Assembly (NCBI GenBank): GCA_915275065.1
Contig: CAJZGD010000107.1
Location: forward strand, 1 to 8,649
Source: an uncultured Corynebacterium sp.
GTDB lineage: Bacteria; Actinomycetota; Actinomycetes; Mycobacteriales; Mycobacteriaceae
DNA: 8,649 nt
Direction of reading: 5' to 3'
Position 1 is the first letter of the stretch, and each line of letters starts with the position of its first letter. Under the pieces are notes generated by a model. It had not been told where the DNA came from. It saw nothing but the letters and a program-made list of their open reading frames with translations, and did no database searches. Position numbers and translations under genes: made by a program. This document shows positions 1-6,018 of the stretch, piece after piece.

Positions 1-1092
1 ACCATTTATAAGTTGGATGCCCAAACGTTGGATGTTCTTGCTAAGAATGATCTTGAAGAGGACTATGCGGCTAATGGCATTGCCGTAGATAACAAAGGGC
101 GGGTTTGGGTCACCAATACTGATAATGGCACCATTTCGGTCTACAAGCAGAGTGACCTGACTCATATCAAGACTTTTACCGAGGGCATCGCGGGCGCAGA
201 AAGTATTGTTATCGACAATAAGAACAATCTGGCATATGTTGGCGGCACAGGGGGGCAGATTACCGTCTTGGACATCAATCAAGAAAAGTCAATCGGCACT
301 ATTGCATTGGATGACTTCACTGATGTAGCAAGTTTGTCCTATGATGAGCAGACGAACCAATTGATTGCAACTTCAGGTGGTTCTGCTAAGCCGCAGGTTG
401 CGAAGGTTGATCTTTCCAATGGCAAGAAGGTTGACCGCTATGATGTCAAGGGCGCCGATGCTGTTTTGGGTGCTGCGTATGATCCGGTGAGCAAGAACAT
501 CTTCGTTGCCACAGGTGAGAGTGTGCTCACGGTGATCAATTCTGAAACCGGGAAGGTAGTTACCACCATTGATACTGGTGCGGGCACTTTAGATGTTCGG
601 TATAACCCGAAGGACAAGCGAGTTTATGCAGTAAATGCTAATGCTGGTACTCTTTCGGCGATTGATCCCGCCACCAATAAGCCGGTTGCCAAGTTGGAAG
701 TAGGTAAAAACCCAGCACACGTAAGTGTTGCTTCTGATGGCACCGTGGCCGTAGTCAACAATGCTTCCAAGGACATTGGTGCAATCGGCCAGTTTGTCGA
801 TGAGGTTTATACCTTCAAGTACAATGCGCCGACGCCTCCTCCGCAGCCGAAGCCTTCCACCACTGAGTCCACCAGTGAGAAGCCAACCGAGAAGCCGAAG
901 CCTTCGGAAACCACAACCCCGAAGCCCCCGACCGGCAGCAATGATCTGAGCAGCAAGCTGGGCAAGTACCGCAACATCCTCATTGCGATCTTCTCCGTGC
1001 TCGGCCTGACCGGCATCATTGCTGGCGCAGTCGCCGCTATGGCACACGCCAACATGATCCCGAAGGAATGGCTCCCGCAGCAATTCCGGTAA
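1..1092 (+). CDS. Secreted, membrane-anchored YncE-like beta-propeller protein (5' end missing)
   Basis: The frame is open from the first base of the window, so the true start and any signal peptide lie to the left; 363 codons are visible before TAA. Visible residues about 1-270 are repeated four-stranded units with phrases such as GIAVDNKGRVWVTN, YNPKDKRVYAVNANAGTLSAID and VTVASDG-like turns, typical of YncE/NHL/surface-layer beta-propellers. Residues about 277-316 are a Pro/Thr/Ser/Lys/Glu-rich stalk (TPPPQPKP, KPTEKPKP) that contains a repeated 12-base unit. Residues about 325-349 form one hydrophobic helix (NILIAIFSVLGLTGIIAGAV), followed by a short tail ending WLPQQFR. There is no LPxTG sortase motif, so I infer a C-terminal membrane anchor holding an extracellular propeller. 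Such proteins in Corynebacterium can accompany haem or metal uptake genes, but nothing visible here shows a ligand. A terminator follows 50 bases downstream. Confidence 0.8.
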   Translation, partial: TIYKLDAQTLDVLAKNDLEEDYAANGIAVDNKGRVWVTNTDNGTISVYKQSDLTHIKTFTEGIAGAESIVIDNKNNLAYVGGTGGQITVLDINQEKSIGTIALDDFTDVASLSYDEQTNQLIATSGGSAKPQVAKVDLSNGKKVDRYDVKGADAVLGAAYDPVSKNIFVATGESVLTVINSETGKVVTTIDTGAGTLDVRYNPKDKRVYAVNANAGTLSAIDPATNKPVAKLEVGKNPAHVSVASDGTVAVVNNASKDIGAIGQFVDEVYTFKYNAPTPPPQPKPSTTESTSEKPTEKPKPSETTTPKPPTGSNDLSSKLGKYRNILIAIFSVLGLTGIIAGAVAAMAHANMIPKEWLPQQFR

Positions 1093-1103
1093 GGAATCAG
1101 AAC

Positions 1104-1130
1104 CCAAATGAATTCATGAGCGTCATTTGG
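1104..1130. repeat. 8-bp inverted repeat downstream of the propeller gene
   Basis: CCAAATGA (1104-1111) and TCATTTGG (1123-1130) are perfect reverse complements with an 11-base loop. They sit between the stop codon at 1092 and the stronger terminator hairpin at 1142. No T-run follows, so this is probably an accessory 3'-end hairpin rather than a second terminator. Confidence 0.45.
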
Positions 1131-1141
1131 TAACTGAAATC

Positions 1142-1180
1142 AAGGTGTAGCAATGCAAAACCGCATCGCTACACCTTTTT
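1142..1180 (+). terminator. Rho-independent terminator of the propeller gene
   Basis: AAGGTGTAGC (1142-1151) pairs perfectly with GCTACACCTT (1168-1177). After one mismatch the stem continues with ATGC (1153-1156) and GCAT (1163-1166), leaving a six-base loop. A run of five T (1176-1180) ends the element. Orientation and position, 50 bases after the stop at 1092, fit termination of the plus-strand gene. Confidence 0.9.
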
Positions 1181-1451
1181 GCTATCGGCTACTTGCAGAG
1201 ACGCAGCATCAAAAAGCACAGGTAGGGGTAATTGCTCATAGATCAACATCAGGCGTTGAATTTTACACACTCAACCATCCCAATTATCACCAGCACTTCG
1301 CAGCAAGGTGCAGAAAACCCACGAAAGCCACCAAACGATTAAACCTTTTATTGGCATAATCCCCAGGGTACTAGGGTCATACATCATCGAAGCTTTATTT
1401 AATTATTAGGAAACCAACCCCGCCAGCAAGTGGCGAATCGGAAAGAACATG
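1181..1451. other. Gene-poor spacer
   Basis: I see no supported gene here. Open stretches on both strands are short and lack good ribosome binding sites. The minus strand holds a few short hydrophobic frames, for example one beginning MPIKGLIVWWLSW with GGGG just before its ATG near 1360, which could be eroded coding sequence. A small hairpin, CGCCA (1421-1425) with TGGCG (1431-1435), lies at the right edge. Confidence 0.5.
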
Positions 1452-1681
1452 TCAATTACCTGGTTTTTCGGGAAATTGCCGCACGAAGTACCACCCCCAG
1501 GAAACGGAACCACATTTTTCTGGCAGCAGGATAGACTTCAGCACATTATATTCATAGTGTTTGAGCACCAAACGCCCCCATTCCCGCCCAGGCTACTCTG
1601 TCTCAGCAGAACTAGGAGTACAATGACGATGCCAGCATAAACCAGGGACAATATCTGCCCTGGCAGCTGACTAGATTTCAA
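1452..1681 (-). pseudogene. Possible frame-broken small membrane protein
   Basis: Two minus-strand frames abut. The first runs from a possible TTG at 1681 to TGA at 1538 and encodes a hydrophilic start and then a very hydrophobic helix (ILSLVYAGIVIVLLVLL). The second is open from 1592 to TGA at 1452 and reads RLVLKHYEYNVLK, then SVSWGWYFVRQFPEKPGN. Adding one base to the five-base run at 1575-1579 (C on the plus strand) would join them into a 76-residue single-helix protein. I do not recognise a family. No ribosome binding site precedes the TTG, and chance open frames of this size are common, so this is tentative. It could equally be meaningless, or an intact gene with a sequencing error. A weak plus-strand frame of 63 codons covers part of the same bases. 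Confidence 0.25.
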
Positions 1682-1685
1682 GTTT

Positions 1686-1706
1686 CACGTGCATTTTGAG
1701 CATGTG
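1686..1706. promoter_or_regulatory. Imperfect inverted repeat upstream of the SemiSWEET gene
   Basis: CACGTGC (1686-1692) and GCATGTG (1700-1706) are complementary at six of seven positions around a 7-base spacer, ending 34 bases before the SemiSWEET ATG. The position suits a regulator site or promoter element. No convincing -35/-10 pair was found, and the motif matches no regulator I can name. Confidence 0.3.
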
Positions 1707-1740
1707 TAAAAACTGAATCATGGAAAGAGATATGTAAAAT

Positions 1741-2001
1741 ATGAACGAAAAGCAAGCACAAACCCTCGGGTGGGTTGCCACTGCAATGTCAGTGATGATG
1801 TATGTGTCGTACATCCCACAAATCATGAGCAACCTGAGCGGGCACAAGGGCGATTTTATTCAGCCATCTGTGGCCGCAGTGAACTGTACCTTATGGGTGA
1901 TCTATGGTTTGTTCAAAAAACAGCGTGACTTGCCGCTGGCTGCGGCCAACATGCCAGGCATCGTCTTTGGCCTGATTGCCGCATCAACCGCACTCCTATA
2001 A
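1741..2001 (+). CDS. SemiSWEET sugar transporter
   Basis: This gene encodes 86 residues, the usual length of bacterial SemiSWEETs, which are three-helix half-transporters that work as dimers to move sugars across the membrane by facilitated diffusion. Helix 1 (about 8-30) carries the PQ-loop motif YIPQI, with Pro26-Gln27. Helix 2 (about 42-58) carries the conserved NCTLWVIYG segment with Trp52. Helix 3 (about 66-86) carries Asn70 in AANMPG. The Trp and Asn match the sugar-contacting pair known in the family. The chosen ATG follows a modest purine-rich stretch, GGAAAGAGA (1722-1730), with rather long spacing. The gene stands alone and converges on the S10 operon. The substrate cannot be read from sequence; in other bacteria the reported ones are glucose or sucrose. 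Confidence 0.88.
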   Translation: MNEKQAQTLGWVATAMSVMMYVSYIPQIMSNLSGHKGDFIQPSVAAVNCTLWVIYGLFKKQRDLPLAAANMPGIVFGLIAASTALL

Positions 2002-2143
2002 CCACTATCAGATTGTATATTTTTGATGCTTGCCTGCATGCCCCCATGGCCCCCTTACCCTCCGAGACTGTGCCGGGTTTCAGGTGACGTATCTACATAG
2101 GCTTCTCCGAATACTGGCTAGCCAGAAACCTGCGTAAACATTC
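2002..2143. other. Spacer with a C-rich tract and a 12-bp palindrome
   Basis: There is no gene and no clear terminator after the SemiSWEET stop. C-runs at 2041-2045, 2050-2054 and 2058-2060 make the minus strand G-rich. CTGGCTAGCCAG at 2114-2125 is a perfect 12-bp palindrome of unknown meaning. Confidence 0.5.
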
Positions 2144-2370
2144 TTATTGAAAACGCACAAATCCGGGATTATCGACTACCGCTTCCACACTTCCCGCCTC
2201 ACAAGCCGAAAAAACAGCTAGAAGAACAGCGCCTTTGGTTGCCGCCTGATATTTTTGATCAAACTCCTGGGCGAAAACTCAGCCCAAATCACACTCTTAT
2301 CGGGGCTATCGGTTCCCCCAGTCACCCAGTCACCGGGCGGAATAATCTTATGATCACGACGTATCCGCAT
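2144..2370 (-). pseudogene. Frame-broken hypothetical protein downstream of rpsQ
   Basis: Two co-oriented frames look like halves of one protein. The first starts at ATG 2370 (MRIRRDHKIIPPGDWVTGG, then DKSVIWAEF) and would stop at 2218. The second is open from about 2278 to TAA at 2144 and reads FAQEFDQKYQAATKGAVLLA, then CEAGSVEAVVDNPGFVRF. Adding one base to the four-base run at 2274-2277 (A on the plus strand, T in the gene) joins them as ...VIWAEFFAQEFDQ..., a 75-residue product. About two thirds of the codons in both halves begin with a purine, as in real genes. I do not recognise the family. It lies 56 bases beyond the S10 operon terminator on the same strand. No close ribosome binding site is seen; GGGGGGAG lies about 17 bases before the ATG. 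Alternatives are a sequencing error in an intact gene, or chance. Confidence 0.4.
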
Positions 2371-2422
2371 GTGAGCTGAACCAGGATTCTCCCCCCTTTA
2401 GCCGTCGTAAAGCAAGTAGCAC

Positions 2423-2452
2423 AAACGCCCCCAACAATGATTGCTGGGGGCG
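2423..2452 (-). terminator. Terminator of the S10 operon
   Basis: CGCCCCCA (2426-2433) pairs with TGGGGGCG (2445-2452). After one mismatch CAA pairs with TTG, giving a TGA loop. On the minus strand the hairpin is followed by TTTGTG, a short and weak T-run. It begins 33 bases after the rpsQ stop, so it marks the end of the ribosomal transcript. With only three T, read-through into the sequence at 2370 is possible. Confidence 0.8.
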
Positions 2453-2484
2453 AATGCGGATAGTGCTTGAAGTGCTACCGGAAA

Positions 2485-2763
2485 TTACCGGGCCTTCTCG
2501 ACGATTTCGACGAGCCGGAAATGCTTATCCTTCGACAGCGGCCGGGTTTCCTCGATGCGAACCAGGTCGCCAACACCGGCGATCTCGTTCTCATCGTGCA
2601 CCTTCACCTTGGAGTTGGTGCGGATGGTCTTACCATACAGTGCGTGCTGTTTCCGGTCTTCCAGCTCCACAACGATGGTTTTCTGCATCTTGTCCGACAC
2701 CACATAACCGGTGCGAACCTTGCGGGAGCCCTTGGTCTTCTTGTTCACGTTTGCCTCACTCAT
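2485..2763 (-). CDS. rpsQ: 30S ribosomal protein S17
   Basis: This gene encodes 92 residues, a normal length for actinobacterial S17, an OB-fold primary binder of 16S rRNA in the small subunit body. A charged N-terminal extension (NVNKKTKGSR) precedes the family core RTGYVVSDKMQKTIVVELED, and the C-terminal part reads GVGDLVRIEETRPLSKDKHFRLVEI, with long runs matching S17 throughout. The ATG follows the rpmC stop by two bases, so translation is probably coupled to rpmC. It is the last gene of the operon here; rplN does not follow, and a terminator hairpin does. Confidence 0.98.
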   Translation of the reverse strand: MSEANVNKKTKGSRKVRTGYVVSDKMQKTIVVELEDRKQHALYGKTIRTNSKVKVHDENEIAGVGDLVRIEETRPLSKDKHFRLVEIVEKAR

Positions 2764-2765
2764 AA

Positions 2766-2996
2766 TTAAGCCTCAGCTCCCGGAACCACAGACAAGCCCA
2801 GCTCGCGCTCACGAATAACCGTGTAGATACGGGCAATGTCGTGCTTGACCGTGCGCAGGCGACGGTTGTTGGTCAACTGGCCGGTGGCGGCCTGGAAGCG
2901 CAGGTTAAACAGCTCTTCCTTGGCCTCGGCCAGGCGGTTTTCAAGCTCCTTAGCGCTCAGCTCGCGCAACTCGTGTGCGGGGGTACCGTTAGCCAT
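2766..2996 (-). CDS. rpmC: 50S ribosomal protein L29
   Basis: This gene encodes 76 residues forming the two-helix coiled hairpin of L29, which sits near the peptide exit tunnel next to L23. The family signature is clear: ELRELSAKELENRLAEAKEE, then LFNLRFQAATGQLTNNRRLR and VKHDIARIYTVIRERE. The ATG overlaps the rplP stop by one base (TAATG). A strong AAGGAGG ribosome binding site lies inside the end of rplP at 3007-3013. The short C-terminal extension ending VVPGAEA is typical of actinobacterial versions. Confidence 0.98.
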   Translation of the reverse strand: MANGTPAHELRELSAKELENRLAEAKEELFNLRFQAATGQLTNNRRLRTVKHDIARIYTVIRERELGLSVVPGAEA

Positions 2997-3412
2997 TAGA
3001 ACTGGTCCTCCTTCTTGAGAATACGAACCTTGCAGGGGAGTTTCTGGCCGGCGCGGCGCAGTGCTTCTAGAGCCATTTCCTCATTGGGGTAGCTCATTTC
3101 AAACAGGATGCGACCTGGTTTGACGTTAGCGATCCACTTTTCCACCGGGCCTTTACCGGAACCCATACGCACGCCGAGCGGCTTTTGGGTCAGGGGGCGG
3201 TCCGGGAAAATATTGATCCACACCTTACCGCCACGCTTGACGTGCCGGTTGATGGCGATACGGGCGGATTCGATCTGCCGGTTGGTGATGTAGGCGGGCT
3301 CTAGAGCCTGAATCGCGTAATCACCGAAGTTAATGCGGTTACCACCCTTGGAAACGCCATCACGGTGCGGACGGTGCTGCCGGCGGTACTTCACGCGCTT
3401 TGGAATAAGCAT
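2996..3412 (-). CDS. rplP: 50S ribosomal protein L16
   Basis: This gene encodes 138 residues, full length for L16, a late-assembling protein at the A-site and P-site side of the large subunit. Signatures are MLIPKRVKYRRQHR at the N-terminus, NRINFGDYAIQALEPAYITN at residues 25-44, and GSGKGPVEKWIANVKPGRIL in the second half. The ATG lies five bases after the rpsC stop and has an AGGAGGG ribosome binding site (3422-3428) inside rpsC. It ends in a one-base overlap with rpmC. Confidence 0.99.
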   Translation of the reverse strand: MLIPKRVKYRRQHRPHRDGVSKGGNRINFGDYAIQALEPAYITNRQIESARIAINRHVKRGGKVWINIFPDRPLTQKPLGVRMGSGKGPVEKWIANVKPGRILFEMSYPNEEMALEALRRAGQKLPCKVRILKKEDQF

Positions 3413-3417
3413 AGGTG

Positions 3418-4164
3418 TTAGCCCTCCTGCTTCTGCTCAGCACGCTGACGACGCTGACCGCCACGACGCGGACGTGGGTTGCGGTCACCGCGGCCGCGGC
3501 GTTCGGTTGGTGCGTTGAGTTCGCTCTCCCGCCGGTTACCCACGACGTCACCCTTGTAGATCCACACCTTGACGCCGATGCGGCCGAAGGTGGTGTGGGC
3601 CTCGTAGGTGCCGTAGTCGATTTCGGCGCGGAGGGTGTGCAGGGGAACGCGACCTTCATGGTAGCGTTCGGTGCGGGACATCTCGGCACCGCCCAGACGA
3701 CCAGCACACATGACCTTGATGCCCTTGACCTGCGGCTGACGCATGGCGCCTTGGATTGCCTTGCGCATGGCGCGGCGGAAGGCGACACGGTTGGTCAGCT
3801 GCTCAGCGATGGACTGGGCCACCAGCTGGGCGTTGGCATCAATGTTCTTGACCTCTAGGATGTTCAGGGCAACCTGCTTGCGGGTGAGCTTTTCCAGCTT
3901 CGTGCGCAACCGGTCGGCCTCGGAACCCCGACGGCCAATCACAATGCCGGGGCGGGCGGTGTGGATGTCGATGCGAACCCGGTCGCGGGTGCGTTCGATC
4001 ACCACGTCGGCAATGCCGGCCCGGTCAAGGTTTTTGGTCAGATAGTCGCGGATTTTGATATCTTCCGCAAGATAATCAGCATATTCTTTATCGGCGAACC
4101 AGTGGGACTTCCAGTCGGAAGTAATGCCCAATCGGAGGCCGTGTGGGTGAATTTTTTGGCCCAC
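3418..4164 (-). CDS. rpsC: 30S ribosomal protein S3
   Basis: This gene encodes 248 residues. S3 lines the mRNA entry channel of the small subunit. The N-terminus MGQKIHPHGLRLGIT is diagnostic. The type II KH domain has its GRRG loop at residues 77-80, and the C-terminal domain contains QGAMRQPQVKGIKVMCAGRL and AEIDYGTYEAHTTFGRIGVK. After the globular part comes a basic low-complexity tail (RRGRGDRNPRPRRGGQRRQR) of the kind found in actinobacterial S3. The start codon is GTG, two bases after the rplV stop, with AAGGCAGG just upstream. No ATG fits the conserved N-terminus. Confidence 0.98.
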   Translation of the reverse strand: MGQKIHPHGLRLGITSDWKSHWFADKEYADYLAEDIKIRDYLTKNLDRAGIADVVIERTRDRVRIDIHTARPGIVIGRRGSEADRLRTKLEKLTRKQVALNILEVKNIDANAQLVAQSIAEQLTNRVAFRRAMRKAIQGAMRQPQVKGIKVMCAGRLGGAEMSRTERYHEGRVPLHTLRAEIDYGTYEAHTTFGRIGVKVWIYKGDVVGNRRESELNAPTERRGRGDRNPRPRRGGQRRQRAEQKQEG

Positions 4165-4166
4165 TA

Positions 4167-4520
4167 TTATGCACCTGCCTTCTGGCTCTCGACAACCACA
4201 GTGATGTGGCTGGTGCGCTTACGGATCTGGAATGCCCGACCCTGAGCGCGGGGACGGAAACGACGCATGGTGGGACCCTCGTCGGCGTATGCCTCGGAGA
4301 TCACCAAGGTCCGCCGGTCCAACCCGTTGTTGTTTTCGGCGTTGGCCGCGGCAGATTGCACTACCTTTGCCACCGGCACCGAAGCATCCTGGGGGGCGTA
4401 CTTCAAGATGGCGAGGGCTTCCTCGACGGACTTGCCGCGCACCAGGTTGATAACGCGACGGGCCTTCATGGGGGTGACACGGACGAAGCGGGCCGTTGCG
4501 CGTGCGCTGTTATCACTCAT
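4167..4520 (-). CDS. rplV: 50S ribosomal protein L22
   Basis: This gene encodes 117 residues. L22 has a globular domain on the subunit surface and a long beta-hairpin lining the exit tunnel. Family phrases are ARFVRVTPMKARRVINLVRG near the N-terminus, ALAILKYAPQDAS, SAAANAENNNGLD, and the hairpin segment DEGPTMRRFRPRAQGRAFQI (80-99). The tip shows no insertion or deletion of the type linked to macrolide resistance. The ATG follows the rpsS stop by three bases, with AAGAAGGGA upstream. Confidence 0.98.
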   Translation of the reverse strand: MSDNSARATARFVRVTPMKARRVINLVRGKSVEEALAILKYAPQDASVPVAKVVQSAAANAENNNGLDRRTLVISEAYADEGPTMRRFRPRAQGRAFQIRKRTSHITVVVESQKAGA

Positions 4521-4523
4521 CGC

Positions 4524-4802
4524 TTATCGACGTCCCTTCTTCTTCTCTTGGATGTGACCCTTGAAGGTCTTGGTGGGGGCGAACTCACCGAGCTTGTGGC
4601 CGACCATGGAGTCGTCTACATACACTGGCACATGCTTCCGGCCGTCATGCACGGCGAAAGTATGCCCAATGAAGTCGGGGAGAATGGTGGAACGACGGGA
4701 CCAGGTTTTAATGATCTGCTTGGTGCCCTTTTCGTTCTGAGCATCAACCTTTGCGAGGAGGTGCTCATCGACAAACGGGCCCTTCTTAAGGCTACGTGGC
4801 AT
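4524..4802 (-). CDS. rpsS: 30S ribosomal protein S19
   Basis: This gene encodes 92 residues, the family length. S19 sits in the head of the small subunit with S13 and contacts the A-site finger of 23S rRNA. The N-terminus MPRSLKKGPFVDEHLL and the C-terminal segment MVGHKLGEFAPTKTFKGH are textbook S19. It starts 16 bases after the rplB stop, behind an excellent ribosome binding site, AGGAGGT (4811-4817). Confidence 0.99.
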   Translation of the reverse strand: MPRSLKKGPFVDEHLLAKVDAQNEKGTKQIIKTWSRRSTILPDFIGHTFAVHDGRKHVPVYVDDSMVGHKLGEFAPTKTFKGHIQEKKKGRR

Positions 4803-4818
4803 CTTCTCTTACCTCCTC

Positions 4819-5661
4819 TTAGCGCTTCTTGTTCTTGTTCGAGCGGCGACGCTGAACAATCATGTTATTGCTGTAACGGTTGGGGTTGCGGGTACGACCC
4901 TCTTTCTTGCCCCATGGGGACACAGGGTGACGACCACCCGAGGTCTTACCTTCACCACCGCCATGCGGGTGGTCAACGGGGTTCATGACCACGCCACGCA
5001 CGGTCGGGCGAACGCCCTTCCAGCGCATACGGCCGGCTTTACCCCAACGAATATTGATTTGATCGGCATTGCCGACCTCACCAACGGTTGCCCGGCACCG
5101 GATATCCACGCGGCGGATTTCCGAGGAGGGCATGCGCAGCACCGCATAATTACCGGCTTTACCCAGCAGCTGGATGGAAGAACCAGCGGAGCGGGCCAGC
5201 TTAGCGCCGGCACCCGGCTTGAGTTCCACGCAGTGGATGAGGGTACCAGCGGGGATGTTGCGCAACGGCAGGTTGTTGCCAACCTTAATGTCAGCGTTCG
5301 GACCGGCCTCCAGCATTTGGCCCTGGTACAGGCCCTTGGGGGCAACAATGTACCGCTTTTCACCATCAATGTAGTGCAGCAACGCAATGTTGGCGGTGCG
5401 GTTCGGATCGTACTCGATGTGAGCGACCTTGGCCGGGATGCCGTCTTTGTCGTTGCGACGGAAGTCGATGATGCGGTAACGACGCTTATGTCCGCCACCC
5501 TTGTGGCGCACAGTGATGTGGCCGTGAACGTTACGGCCACCCTTCTTGGGCAGGGGGCGCACCAGGGATTTCTCCGGCTTCGAGCGAGTGATCTCCTCGA
5601 ACATGGACACGGAGCTCTGGCGGCGACCTGGGGTTGTCGGCTTATATTTACGAATAGCCAT
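4819..5661 (-). CDS. rplB: 50S ribosomal protein L2
   Basis: This gene encodes 280 residues, the usual length. L2 binds near the peptidyl transferase centre and is needed for subunit association and peptide bond formation. Seen in order: N-terminal AIRKYKPTTPGRRQSS, the OB-fold region with HGHITVRHKGGGHKRRYR, the SH3-like half with PAGTLIHCVELKPGAGAKLA, and the signature NPVDHPHGGGEGKTSGGRHP. His231 occupies the place of the conserved functional histidine (His229 in E. coli). The C-terminus is a basic tail, NKNKKR. It starts 28 bases after rplW, with AAGGA just upstream of the ATG. Confidence 0.99.
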   Translation of the reverse strand: MAIRKYKPTTPGRRQSSVSMFEEITRSKPEKSLVRPLPKKGGRNVHGHITVRHKGGGHKRRYRIIDFRRNDKDGIPAKVAHIEYDPNRTANIALLHYIDGEKRYIVAPKGLYQGQMLEAGPNADIKVGNNLPLRNIPAGTLIHCVELKPGAGAKLARSAGSSIQLLGKAGNYAVLRMPSSEIRRVDIRCRATVGEVGNADQINIRWGKAGRMRWKGVRPTVRGVVMNPVDHPHGGGEGKTSGGRHPVSPWGKKEGRTRNPNRYSNNMIVQRRRSNKNKKR

Positions 5662-5689
5662 AGTTTTTCCTTATACCTCGACCTTCTTC

Positions 5690-5998
5690 TTATGCAGCGG
5701 AGCCGCCGAAGACGTCGATGGGATCGCTGCCCTCACGAAGCGTCACGTAGGCACGCTTGGTTGCCTTACGGGTACCGTAGCCGCCGGTGCGAGTGCGCTT
5801 GCGCTTGCCCTCACGGTTCACGGTATTCACGGAAGCAACCTGCACGCCGAAGATCTGCTCGATGGCAATCTTGATTTCGGTCTTATTAGCGGTCTTGGCG
5901 ACGAAGAACACATAAGTGTTCTCCTCCATCAGACCATAAGATTTTTCCGAAACAACCGGGGCAAGAATAATGTCACGGGGGTTGGGAATCTTAGCCAT
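5690..5998 (-). CDS. rplW: 50S ribosomal protein L23
   Basis: This gene encodes 102 residues. L23 lies at the exit of the nascent-chain tunnel and is the docking site for trigger factor and SRP. The sequence has DIILAPVVSEKSYGLMEENT at the N-terminus, TKTEIK-like NKTEIKIAIEQIFGV in the middle, and a basic loop, GKRKRTRTGGYGTRKATKRA, before the final strand. The exposed EENTYVF segment follows the family pattern. It starts 20 bases after rplD with GAGGAAGGA upstream, and precedes rplB as in most S10 operons. Confidence 0.98.
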   Translation of the reverse strand: MAKIPNPRDIILAPVVSEKSYGLMEENTYVFFVAKTANKTEIKIAIEQIFGVQVASVNTVNREGKRKRTRTGGYGTRKATKRAYVTLREGSDPIDVFGGSAA

Positions 5999-6018
5999 TG
6001 GTTCTCTATCCTTCCTCG

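Noticed and set aside
1449..1640. Plus-strand frame of 63 codons with GGAAAG before its ATG
   Set aside because: The ribosome binding site is acceptable, but the product is unrecognised and low in coding character, and it lies opposite the more protein-like broken frame.
2270..2280. Programmed -1 frameshift at the break in the broken frame
   Set aside because: GAG TTT TCG is not a slippery heptamer of the X XXY YYZ type, so loss of a base is simpler.
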